Assembly (NCBI GenBank): GCA_045603285.1 | Contig: JAZULW010000067.1 | Coordinates: 1 to 21,047, forward strand | Direction: 5' to 3' | From: RGIG3009 sp045603285 | GTDB lineage: Bacteria; Bacillota; Clostridia; Oscillospirales; Acutalibacteraceae | Length of the DNA: 21,047 bases | Shown: in pieces, positions 7,150 to 14,186 of the stretch | Position numbering within the stretch: the first letter of the stretch is position 1 | How the letters are laid out: each line of letters begins with the position of its first letter | Made by a program: the position numbers and the translations under genes | Notes under the pieces: generated by a model | What the model was told of the DNA's origin: nothing | The model's database searches: none | Seen by the model: only the letters and a program-made list of their open reading frames with translations

Positions 7150-8358
7150 TTACCGGTGTGAGTCCCGATAGTCCACGGGGGTCATACCGGTGTGTTTTTT
7201 GAACAAACGGGAAAAATAGTGCACATCCAAAATGCCGCAATGTTGTGCGACCGTATGAATTTGCAGCTTGGTGGTAGCCAGCAAGCGGCAGGCCGCTTTC
7301 ATACGGCGTTCATTGACAAACGCGGTGAGGGTTTGACCCGTTTCACGGTGAAAAAGCGCGGAAAGATACCCGTCACTGATATTTTGGGCGGCGGCCAACG
7401 CGTGCAAACTCAAATCGGCCGTAAGGTCGGCGTCAATGCACGCCACTGTTTTTTGTATCGGTGCGGAATAATTTTTCATGGAATATTTGCGTACCAAACG
7501 GCAATAAGATTGGAACATTTCCTGCATTAGGCTTTGCCCAAACGAGACACTCGGCAACCGTTCGATTTTGTGAGCAAATTCTGACGACACTTTATCCAGA
7601 TACAACGGATGCACGCCACCTTTTTCGGCGGCCTTCCGCAACAACGTGTTCATAATGATGCAGTAGTTTTGGAAGTTGCGCAACGGATCGGCCGTTCGCA
7701 CTTCCATCGAGGTTTCAAAAACGCGTTCGAAAAACAACGCCGCCTTGTTGCTTTGCCCTTGTTCCACCGCACGCATCAACTCGTTTTCATAGTCATACCG
7801 CCGCTGCATCATATCCATATTCCACGCGGTATTGCCTTCTTTCTTTACGGAAATATCCCAATCCGTTTCATCCGTTTGGCCACAAATGTCCACCGTTTTA
7901 AGAGCATTCCCCCATAACTGTTCCGCAAAGGTTTCCAACATCACCGCCAGCGCACTGTCTTGCGTAAGTAACGGCAACGCGGCATAGTACGTTTCCAAAT
8001 CGGCCGCGATGTGCGGCGACAGGCGATTCCGTTCCGCCAATTCCAAAATTTGCTCACGGGACAATTCCTTGTTAAGATACGGTCCCAACAAAAAAACGCA
8101 ATTTTGCGGCATTTCCGGCAGCAAAAAATACACGTAATGGCATAGGTATGCATCGGTAAAATGATACAGCGCGCCGCGCTCTACCACAGAAAAGAAACAA
8201 TCAAACGATTGACCGTAGCCTTCTTCCCCCGCCACCAGTTGGCGCAGCCCCATATCTGCACGACTGTCGGGTGCTTCGTGAACACCCAATATCAACGTTT
8301 GCAAATGGCATTTGCGAAACACGTCCCGTATTAGCCGCAACTCGTTTTCGTAAAACAT
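7150..8358 (-). CDS. AraC-family transcriptional regulator with large N-terminal sensor region
   Basis: A 402-residue regulator with a C-terminal AraC/XylS double helix-turn-helix: LSLHALAAAQNISDGYLSALF and VAQHCGILDVHYFSRLFKKHTGMTP, last ~100 residues. The N-terminal ~290 residues are not a cupin. The segment around residues 35-150, including VYFLLPEMPQNCVFLLGPYL, resembles the uncharacterised sensor regions of Clostridia AraC proteins; I cannot name the ligand. A TTG at 8388 gives a longer frame, but the ATG at 8358 lies 5 bases after GAGGT, so it is preferred. The gene has a strong own promoter and is divergent from the GPH transporter gene, so it may control the transporter and GH2 genes (inference from position). 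Confidence 0.9.
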   Translation of the reverse strand: MFYENELRLIRDVFRKCHLQTLILGVHEAPDSRADMGLRQLVAGEEGYGQSFDCFFSVVERGALYHFTDAYLCHYVYFLLPEMPQNCVFLLGPYLNKELSREQILELAERNRLSPHIAADLETYYAALPLLTQDSALAVMLETFAEQLWGNALKTVDICGQTDETDWDISVKKEGNTAWNMDMMQRRYDYENELMRAVEQGQSNKAALFFERVFETSMEVRTADPLRNFQNYCIIMNTLLRKAAEKGGVHPLYLDKVSSEFAHKIERLPSVSFGQSLMQEMFQSYCRLVRKYSMKNYSAPIQKTVACIDADLTADLSLHALAAAQNISDGYLSALFHRETGQTLTAFVNERRMKAACRLLATTKLQIHTVAQHCGILDVHYFSRLFKKHTGMTPVDYRDSHR

Positions 8359-8410
8359 ACCCGACCTCTTTTTTGTAATATTTCCCAAATTTTAACAAGA
8401 CTCTATGAAT

Positions 8411-8439
8411 ATTATATCTATTTTTCATCATAATTTCAA
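8411..8439 (-). promoter_or_regulatory. Sigma-A promoter of the second AraC-family gene
   Basis: On the minus strand TTGAAA (8439-8434), exactly 17 bp, then a perfect TATAAT (8416-8411). The start would be near 8404, giving a leader of about 45 nt. Confidence 0.8.
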
Positions 8440-8482
8440 CCTTTACCATTAAAATTGTGCAAAAGTTAATGAAAATTTTCCT

Positions 8483-8511
8483 AACGGCCGGCCTTGTAAT
8501 TTTGGTATGAT
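8483..8511 (+). promoter_or_regulatory. Extended -10 promoter of the GPH transporter, with GGCCGGCC dyad at the -35 position
   Basis: TGG-TATGAT (8503-8511) is an extended -10. The -35 position lacks consensus and instead overlaps the 8-bp palindrome GGCCGGCC (8486-8493), which stands out in an AT-rich intergenic region. This suggests a regulator-dependent promoter (inference). The leader is about 50 nt and ends in GAGGG before the ATG. Confidence 0.5.
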
Positions 8512-8566
8512 ATCGTCAAGAGGGGGTTGCGCCTTTCTGTAATTTTAAAGTAAAAGAGGGAAAAAT

Positions 8567-10057
8567 ATGGCTAAACAGGTACAACTTGATGCCAACGGGC
8601 ACCGTAAATTCGGTATCCGTGACAGCATCGCCTACGCGGCCGGTGACCTCGGCTGCAACATGAGTTTCGCGCTCAAAGGTACCATGGCGCTCTTCTGGAC
8701 ACAAGTCATGGGTATGAGTGCTTGGTATTCCTTACTACTCATCATCGTTCAAGTGTGGGATGCCATCAACGATCCGCTGATCGGTTCTATGATCGACGCA
8801 GATCACCGCAAATACAAACGCAACAAATTCTTGGCATATATTTGGGCCGGATCCATTGGCCTCATTGTGGGCGGCGCTTGCTGCTTCCTCCCTTTCCCCG
8901 GCGCTCCCGTTTGGGCAAAGTTCATCATCTTCATCGCCGGTTATGTGGTGTGGGATGCGTTTTATACCATTGCTAACGTTCCCTACGGCTCCCTGCTTTC
9001 CTTGATCTCCAACGATCCTGCTGACCGCGCCTCCCTCTCGGCTTGGCGTTCCATCGGTTCGATGGTCGGCAACATGCTGCCGATGGTCATTCTTCCTTTC
9101 TTGATCTACAACGAAGACAAATCCCTCAACGGCAACATGGTGTTCGTTGCCGCACTCGTGATGGGTCTTCTCGGGTTTATCTGCTTCCAATTTATGATCA
9201 AGAACACCGAGATCCGTGTAGACACGGAGAGCAAAGTCAACGAAAATCAGCCTAAATTCAATGTGCTTCAAGCGATGGGCAACTTTGTCAAAAACCGCCC
9301 CGCCGTGGGTGCCACCTTGGCCGCCATGGGGATGTTCATCGGTATGCAAGGCGCTGCCACCGCTGTTTCCGTTACCTTCCAAATTTACTTCCAGAACACG
9401 AAAATCTCCGGTATCGTGCAACTCTTTGCGATGATCCCGATCGTTGCCTTTACTCCTTTGGCCCGTAAGATGGTGGTCAAATACGGTAAAAAAGAACTGT
9501 CCGTCGTCGGCTCCATCTGCTCCATCATCGGCGGGTTGGGTTTGTTTATCATCACCCCTGACAACACCGGGTTGGACTTGCTCATCTATATCATCTGTCA
9601 ACTCGTATACAGCCTTGGTCTCGGTATCTATTCCACCGTTTCGTGGGCTATGATGGGCGAGGCTATTGACTACAACGAATGGAAAACCGGTAAACGCGAA
9701 GAGGGCGTTGTGTATTCGCTGCACTCCTTCTTCCGTAAATTGGCACAGGGCATCGGCCCTGCAGTCGCGCTGCTCATTATGCAAGGTATGGGCTACGTCA
9801 ACAATGCGATCGATCCCAAAACCGGCGCGGCATATATCGACGTTACCAAACTTTCTTGGGAATTTGCCGTGGAACTGCGCACCTTGGTTGCCATTCTCTT
9901 CTTGGCCGCAGCCATTATGCAGTTCATCGGTCTTGCCCTCATCTACAACTTAGACAAGAAGACTTTGGCGCAAATGAACAAGGATCTCGGCCGCGATGTA
10001 GAAGCCGATGACGTTCTCACCTACACCACCGCAGAAGACGCTGACAATTTGGCATAA
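8567..10057 (+). CDS. GPH-family (glycoside-pentoside-hexuronide:cation) symporter
   Basis: Predicted inner-membrane sugar:cation symporter of 496 residues with about 12 hydrophobic segments and short charged ends, the normal GPH (MelB/UidB-like) layout. Family marks: SIAYAAGDLGCNMSFAL near the N-terminus, QVWDAINDPLIGSMID at the end of TM2 (the conserved D and NDP), NVPYGSLL, and a late WAMMGEAIDYNEWKTGKREEG segment. The ATG at 8567 has GAGGG six bases upstream. Substrate cannot be read from sequence. Given the glucuronate operon on one side and the GH2 gene on the other, a beta-glucuronide or hexuronate is the best guess; lactose, xylosides and other glycosides are alternatives. It ends at a strong terminator, so the GH2 gene downstream needs its own promoter or read-through. 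Confidence 0.92.
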   Translation: MAKQVQLDANGHRKFGIRDSIAYAAGDLGCNMSFALKGTMALFWTQVMGMSAWYSLLLIIVQVWDAINDPLIGSMIDADHRKYKRNKFLAYIWAGSIGLIVGGACCFLPFPGAPVWAKFIIFIAGYVVWDAFYTIANVPYGSLLSLISNDPADRASLSAWRSIGSMVGNMLPMVILPFLIYNEDKSLNGNMVFVAALVMGLLGFICFQFMIKNTEIRVDTESKVNENQPKFNVLQAMGNFVKNRPAVGATLAAMGMFIGMQGAATAVSVTFQIYFQNTKISGIVQLFAMIPIVAFTPLARKMVVKYGKKELSVVGSICSIIGGLGLFIITPDNTGLDLLIYIICQLVYSLGLGIYSTVSWAMMGEAIDYNEWKTGKREEGVVYSLHSFFRKLAQGIGPAVALLIMQGMGYVNNAIDPKTGAAYIDVTKLSWEFAVELRTLVAILFLAAAIMQFIGLALIYNLDKKTLAQMNKDLGRDVEADDVLTYTTAEDADNLA

Positions 10058-10061
10058 TCAC

Positions 10062-10100
10062 AACAATGTCCGGTTGCTCTGCGCAGCCGGACATTGTTTT
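10062..10100 (+). terminator. Intrinsic terminator after the GPH transporter
   Basis: A 16-bp stem (10062-10077 with 10083-10098, one wobble, 5-base loop) starts 4 bp after the stop codon. It is followed by TTTT and a second T-rich run. Confidence 0.9.
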
Positions 10101-10132
10101 AAATTTGTTTATACTCTTTTTCCCCGATCATA

Positions 10133-10138
10133 TATAAT
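10133..10138 (+). promoter_or_regulatory. -10 box of the GH2 gene promoter
   Basis: A perfect TATAAT lies 35 bp before the ATG at 10174. No good -35 is found at 16-18 bp, so the promoter may be weak or activator-dependent. Confidence 0.5.
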
Positions 10139-10173
10139 AGACGTATATCAACTAACCAACGGAGGTGTTCTTT

Positions 10174-12444
10174 ATGAGAACGGTTATCAACTTAAACGCC
10201 AAATGGGCGTTTTCCAAACAAGCCACCGCTATCCCCACCGCCATTGACAACAAATGGGATTTTGTGAATCTCCCCCATTCGTGGAATGCCATTGACGGGC
10301 AAGACGGCGACAACGACTATTTCCGCGGCACTGCTTATTATGCGAAATCCTTTAACAAAGCCGACCTCCCCGAGGCCGAACGGTATTATTTGGAACTGCG
10401 CGGGACAAACTCCTCTGCCGACATATATCTCAACGGCACCGCTTTGGCGCATCACGATGGTGGCTATTCCACCTGGCGTGTGGATCTGACCAAGGCTTTG
10501 CAACCGGTAAACTTGCTTGTCATTGCTGTGGACAACGCCGCCAACGAAACGGTGTACCCGCAAATGGCCGACTTTACTTTCTACGGTGGTATCTACCGCG
10601 ACGTAAACCTCATTTGTGTGCCTGCTTCCCACTTTGATCTGGAGTACTACGGTGCCCCCGGTATTGCGATTACTCCCACCGTAAACGGCAGTAACGCTAC
10701 CGTGAAAGTGGAAACCTTTGTGACCGATGCGAAAATGGGCCAGACCATTCGCTATACGGTATACGATGCCGCAGAAAACGAAGTGGCGCAAATTGAATCT
10801 GCCGACACGCGTGTGGAATTCGAACTGAAAAACGTGCATCTGTGGCACGGCCGCAAAGATCCGTATTTGTACTGCTGCGAAGCGGAATTGATGGAAAACG
10901 GGAAAATTCTTGACAGCGTTTGCTCCCGTTTCGGTTGCCGCACCTTCAAAATTGATCCCGACAACGGCTTCATCTTGAACGGCGAAGAGTATCCGTTGCG
11001 TGGTGTATCCCGTCACCAAGACCGCTGGGGGCTTGGCAACGCCTTGCTTCCCGATCATCACAAGGAAGACATGGATCTTATTTGCGAAATGGGTGCGACC
11101 ACCATTCGCTTGGCGCACTATCAACACGACCAATATTTCTACGACTTGTGTGACGAGCGCGGTTTGGTGATCTGGGCGGAAATCCCCTATATCTCCAAGC
11201 ATATGCCCACCGGCCGCGAGAACACCATTTCGCAGATGAAAGAACTCATCGCTCAAAACTACAACCACCCGTCCATTGTGGTGTGGGGTCTTTCCAACGA
11301 GATTGGCATCGGCGGTTCGGATTCTGACTTGCTTGAGAATCACAACATTCTCAACGATATATGCCACGAAATGGATCCCACTCGCCTAACCACCATCGCA
11401 GCAGTCAGTATGTGCAAAATGGACGATCCGTATCTTCAGATTCCCGATGTGGTGTCCTACAACCACTATTTCGGTTGGTACGGCGGCGAAACGGATATGA
11501 ACGGTCCGTGGTTTGATAAGTTCCACGCGATGCACCCCACCATCCCGATCGGTTGTTCGGAATACGGTTGCGAGGCTCTTAACTGGCACACCTCCAACCC
11601 GATGCAAGGAGACTATACCGAAGAATATCAAGCTTACTACCACGAAGAACTCATCAAGCAGTTTTTCTCCCGCAAATACCTGTGGGCGACCCACGTGTGG
11701 AATATGTTTGACTTTGGTGCCGATGCCCGTAACGAGGGCGGTGAAAACGGTCAAAACCACAAAGGACTTGTCACCTTTGACCGCAAGTATAAGAAAGACT
11801 CGTTCTACGCGTATAAAGCTTGGTTGTCGGATGAACCGTTTGTGCACATTTGCGGCAAGCGTTACGTGGACCGCGTGGAAGACGTAACCAAAGTGACCGT
11901 GTATTCCAACCAACCGTGTGTGGAACTGTTTGCCAACGGCGTATCGCTCGGCAAACAAGACTGCCCCGACCATTTCTTCTACTTTGACGTACCCAACAAC
12001 GGTGAAACGGTTTTAAAAGCCGTCGCCGGTGACTGCACCGATGAAAGCCGCATTCACAAAGTGGAAATCTTCAACGAAGCGTATCGCTTGAAGGAAAAGG
12101 GCGCCATTCTCAATTGGTTTGATATCGATGCCCCCGAAGGCTATCTGTCGCTCAACGATAAAATGAGTGACGTTATCAGCACCTTACAAGGCAAAATGAT
12201 CTTTATGGGTCTTGTCGGCAAACTGATGGGCGGTAAAGGCAAAGGCAAAGATGGCGAAGACAAAAAGATGGAAGCCATGGGCTTTGAGATCAACGCCGAT
12301 ATGATGAGCATGATGGGTGGCTTTACGGTTCTTCGTCTGTTCACCCTGATGGGTGGTATGATGGACGTGAAATTTACCAAAGAAGAACTGCTTGACCTCA
12401 ACAAAAAGCTCAACAAGATAAAAAAACCCAAAGCAAAGAAATAA
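10174..12444 (+). CDS. Glycoside hydrolase family 2 enzyme, probable beta-glucuronidase (or beta-galactosidase)
   Basis: Predicted retaining glycosidase of 756 residues without a signal peptide, so cytoplasmic. Order: sugar-binding jelly-roll domain (about 1-150), Ig-like domain (about 155-260), TIM barrel (about 265-550), an Ig-like segment (about 555-635) and a Met-rich tail (about 640-756). E376 in WGLSNE is the likely acid/base and E463 in CSEYG the nucleophile. N528-H-K530-G fits the N-x-K motif that contacts the uronate carboxylate in beta-glucuronidases, but NDKG-like motifs also occur in some GH2 beta-galactosidases, so specificity is open. The ATG at 10174 follows GGAGG by 8 bases; the GTG at 10165 overlaps that site and is rejected. 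The neighbouring GPH symporter and complete glucuronate pathway favour a uronidase (inference). Confidence 0.85.
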   Translation: MRTVINLNAKWAFSKQATAIPTAIDNKWDFVNLPHSWNAIDGQDGDNDYFRGTAYYAKSFNKADLPEAERYYLELRGTNSSADIYLNGTALAHHDGGYSTWRVDLTKALQPVNLLVIAVDNAANETVYPQMADFTFYGGIYRDVNLICVPASHFDLEYYGAPGIAITPTVNGSNATVKVETFVTDAKMGQTIRYTVYDAAENEVAQIESADTRVEFELKNVHLWHGRKDPYLYCCEAELMENGKILDSVCSRFGCRTFKIDPDNGFILNGEEYPLRGVSRHQDRWGLGNALLPDHHKEDMDLICEMGATTIRLAHYQHDQYFYDLCDERGLVIWAEIPYISKHMPTGRENTISQMKELIAQNYNHPSIVVWGLSNEIGIGGSDSDLLENHNILNDICHEMDPTRLTTIAAVSMCKMDDPYLQIPDVVSYNHYFGWYGGETDMNGPWFDKFHAMHPTIPIGCSEYGCEALNWHTSNPMQGDYTEEYQAYYHEELIKQFFSRKYLWATHVWNMFDFGADARNEGGENGQNHKGLVTFDRKYKKDSFYAYKAWLSDEPFVHICGKRYVDRVEDVTKVTVYSNQPCVELFANGVSLGKQDCPDHFFYFDVPNNGETVLKAVAGDCTDESRIHKVEIFNEAYRLKEKGAILNWFDIDAPEGYLSLNDKMSDVISTLQGKMIFMGLVGKLMGGKGKGKDGEDKKMEAMGFEINADMMSMMGGFTVLRLFTLMGGMMDVKFTKEELLDLNKKLNKIKKPKAKK

Positions 12445-12450
12445 AACACG

Positions 12451-12487
12451 AAAAACGGCGCTCACCCCATGGGGAGCGCCGTTTTTT
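12451..12487. terminator. Bidirectional terminator between the GH2 gene and pgeF
   Basis: A 13-bp GC-rich stem (12451-12463 with 12474-12486) has A5 on one side and T6 on the other. The pgeF stop codon (12486-12488) lies inside the T run, so the pgeF coding end and the GH2 terminator overlap. Confidence 0.9.
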
Positions 12488-13319
12488 ATGCGTGTATTCC
12501 AATAAAAGCTGCCAAGCTTCCCCGTTTCCCACCCGTTGCGCGGTGCGACCAAAACACCTCAGGGTGACAACGGGTGCACAGATCAGTCACCGTCAGATGG
12601 TCGAGTGCGATGCCCGCCTCCAGCAAAATGCGACGGTTGACTTCCCACAAATTGATGTCGTATTTTTCACCACGCTGCCGATAACACCCGCTGTCAAAAA
12701 GCGGTAACTGCGAAAACGCCTCATACACGGGGGCATCCACCTCAAAACAACACGGGCCGATGGACGGGCCAATGGCGGCGAGGATATCTTCGGGACGGCA
12801 TCCGTAATCACGCTCCATGCGCTTAACGGTTTCTTCGCCGATACGTGCCACGGTTCCCTTCCACCCTGCGTGGGACGTTGCCACCACACGGCGCACGGGA
12901 TCAACAAAAAAGAGGGGCACACAGTCGGCGTATTGCGTGCACAGCACCACGTCCGCCTCATTGGTCAACAAACCGTCAATGTCCTCGTATCCGCGAGGAT
13001 AGGTCACACCTCGGCCACGGTCGGCGGCGGTAGCGGTGTAAAGCGTGGTATGATGTTCTTGTGCCGATATCACCACATTGTCACTATCCACGCCCATCGC
13101 GCGACAAAAACGCGCAAAATTCTCTCGCACGGCACCCTCATCGTCGCCGCGCGTAAAACTCAAATTCATTGACCGATAAATACCCTTGCTTACGCCGCCC
13201 AGACGGGTGGAAAACCCGTGGCGAACAAAAGGAATCTCATCAAAAGCGGGAAAGGTATAGTATACCACACCGTCACGCTCGTGAGCGCATAGGGTATTGC
13301 TTTGCGGAAGCGTTGTCAT
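12486..13319 (-). CDS. pgeF: Peptidoglycan editing factor PgeF / multicopper polyphenol oxidase family (YfiH)
   Basis: The family includes E. coli YfiH/PgeF, reported to remove mis-incorporated residues from peptidoglycan precursors; members also show laccase-like and purine nucleoside activity. The 277-residue product has the typical frame: FSTRLGGVSKGIYRSMNLSF, the His in QEHH (H89), C133 in QYADCVPL, H150 in HAGWKGT, and IGPSIGPCCFEV. These His/Cys/His residues form the family's zinc site. The usual QVHG is QEHH here, a minor variation. Several in-frame starts lie within 12 bp (13331, 13325, 13319). The ATG at 13319 is favoured because GGTGAT, complementary to the distal anti-Shine-Dalgarno, is suitably spaced. 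It lies 39 bp after bofA on the same strand and may be co-transcribed with it. Confidence 0.92.
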   Translation of the reverse strand: MTTLPQSNTLCAHERDGVVYYTFPAFDEIPFVRHGFSTRLGGVSKGIYRSMNLSFTRGDDEGAVRENFARFCRAMGVDSDNVVISAQEHHTTLYTATAADRGRGVTYPRGYEDIDGLLTNEADVVLCTQYADCVPLFFVDPVRRVVATSHAGWKGTVARIGEETVKRMERDYGCRPEDILAAIGPSIGPCCFEVDAPVYEAFSQLPLFDSGCYRQRGEKYDINLWEVNRRILLEAGIALDHLTVTDLCTRCHPEVFWSHRATGGKRGSLAAFIGIHA

Positions 13320-13358
13320 TCTCATCACCATCGATAGTGTACCACAATTCGGCGGTGA

Positions 13359-13628
13359 TTACAACGCAAAAATGGCATTTAACAGCAACAAACCGATCAC
13401 GCCGGGAACGCCTAACACACTGCACACCACGGCGGAAAACACGTTTAATCCAATCGAAATACCACTGAACATCCCCACCACGTTGACCGCGGCAAGTGCG
13501 CACCATCCTTGCAGCGCACTCCCAATGAAACGGCGCACAGGCTTTCCGCTTTTTACAAGCGCCACCAATATGGCGATACCGCCCGCAACCGCTAGCACAA
13601 TGAACAATACCGTCAACCATACGTCCAT
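13359..13628 (-). CDS. bofA: BofA-family integral membrane protein (pro-sigma-K processing inhibitor homologue)
   Basis: Small membrane protein of 89 residues with hydrophobic segments at about 4-24 and 36-89. The C-terminal part (VNVVGMFSGISIGLNVFSAVVCSVLGVPGVIGLLLLNAIF region) has the BofA family marks: a VN-G pair, a GxxxxLN motif and LGVPGVIGLLLL near the end. In Bacillus subtilis BofA holds SpoIVFB inactive in the forespore outer membrane until sigma-K processing. In Clostridia, where that checkpoint is often missing, the role is unclear. The ATG at 13628 is preferred over GTG at 13637 because GAGG is 8 bases upstream. A sigma-E-like promoter may precede it (separate entry). Confidence 0.82.
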   Translation of the reverse strand: MDVWLTVLFIVLAVAGGIAILVALVKSGKPVRRFIGSALQGWCALAAVNVVGMFSGISIGLNVFSAVVCSVLGVPGVIGLLLLNAIFAL

Positions 13629-13645
13629 TTTCTTCACCTCGTCAT

Positions 13646-13674
13646 ACTATATGAAACGGCAACGGAAAATAGGA
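13646..13674 (-). promoter_or_regulatory. Possible sigma-E-like promoter of bofA
   Basis: Minus-strand TCCTATT (13674-13668), 14 bp, then CATATAGT (13653-13646) matches most positions of the sporulation sigma-E consensus (KMATATT, 14-15 bp, CATACAnT). The predicted start, about 13639, falls on the ribosome site, which counts against it. Confidence 0.35.
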
Positions 13675-13678
13675 CAAG

Positions 13679-13709
13679 AAAAACCGCCGTGCAAATTGCA
13701 CAGCGGTTT
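13679..13709 (-). terminator. Intrinsic terminator after secG
   Basis: A 14-bp stem with one C-A mismatch (arms 13681-13694 and 13696-13709, effective loop 3-5 bases) lies 18 bp after the secG stop. In the minus direction it ends in TTTTTCTT. A T6 run on the other side means it could also stop plus-strand transcripts. Confidence 0.75.
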
Positions 13710-13727
13710 GGTTTTTTGTTTTACGCA

Positions 13728-13979
13728 TTAGGCACCCAAAAATTCGGTAATGAGCATACCGGCAAGAACCAACACAAAAAACACGATCGCCAAAACTTTG
13801 GTCCAACGGCTGAGGAACGCATCCAACGTGCGAGCCTTGCCCTTATCCATAAACGATTCTGCGGCGCCGGCGATGGCACCCAAGTTGGCTTGACGGCCTT
13901 CTTGCAACAAAATAACCGCGATCACAATCAGGGCGAACAAGATGATGACCGCGCCCACAATATATTCCCAAATCGTCAT
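13728..13979 (-). CDS. secG: Preprotein translocase subunit SecG
   Basis: Small membrane subunit of the SecYEG translocon, 83 residues, normal for Firmicutes SecG (about 75-85). Two hydrophobic helices (about 5-23 and 58-80) flank a polar loop holding LLQEGRQANLGAIAGAAESF, the typical SecG loop (usually LLQxGKGxGLxxAFGG), and then TLDAFLSRWTKVLAI. The reading frame extends to 14036, but the ATG at 13979 has GGAGG 8 bases upstream and follows a good promoter with a leader of about 30 nt. It appears monocistronic: own promoter, own terminator. In many Firmicutes secG precedes rnr and smpB; neither is present here. Confidence 0.92.
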   Translation of the reverse strand: MTIWEYIVGAVIILFALIVIAVILLQEGRQANLGAIAGAAESFMDKGKARTLDAFLSRWTKVLAIVFFVLVLAGMLITEFLGA

Positions 13980-14015
13980 AGAGTATTCCTCCGTATCTTC
14001 ATAACAGTGCAAATC

Positions 14016-14044
14016 ATAATACCATATTCCACGCAAAAAGGCAA
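14016..14044 (-). promoter_or_regulatory. Sigma-A promoter of secG
   Basis: Minus-strand TTGCCT (14044-14039), 17 bp, TATTAT (14021-14016) with an upstream TGG giving an extended -10. Confidence 0.75.
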
Positions 14045-14131
14045 GTCTTTTTTAAAAAAGTTTGTATTTTTCCGCAAATTCGGGCTAAGATATAAGCGGC
14101 GCGGATACATGTTGACTTGCGTTTGCCGTGT

Positions 14132-14186
14132 TCGCCGCCGGATCGCTGTCAGATAACGTTTCGTTGTCCGGCGGCGATTCTTTTTT
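14132..14186 (+). terminator. Orphan plus-strand intrinsic terminator downstream of parC
   Basis: Perfect 11-bp GC-rich arms TCGCCGCCGGA (14132-14142) and TCCGGCGGCGA (14167-14177) enclose a 24-nt loop that holds a small AACG/CGTT hairpin. They are followed by TTCTTTTTTT in the plus direction only. On the minus strand, where parC ends at 14186, no T run follows the stem, although the hairpin may still protect the 3' end of parC mRNA. No plus-strand gene lies upstream to explain it. Confidence 0.65.

Noticed and set aside
8512..8566. Riboswitch in the leader of the GPH transporter
   Set aside because: The leader is only about 50 nt and shows no stable stem set or terminator.
8735..9784. 349-codon minus-strand frame inside the GPH transporter gene
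   Set aside because: The plus strand encodes a clear 12-helix transporter; the opposite frame is His/Asp-rich with no homology and no start signal.
10192..11367. 391-codon minus-strand frame inside the GH2 gene
   Set aside because: Antisense shadow; the GH2 protein on the plus strand has all catalytic motifs.
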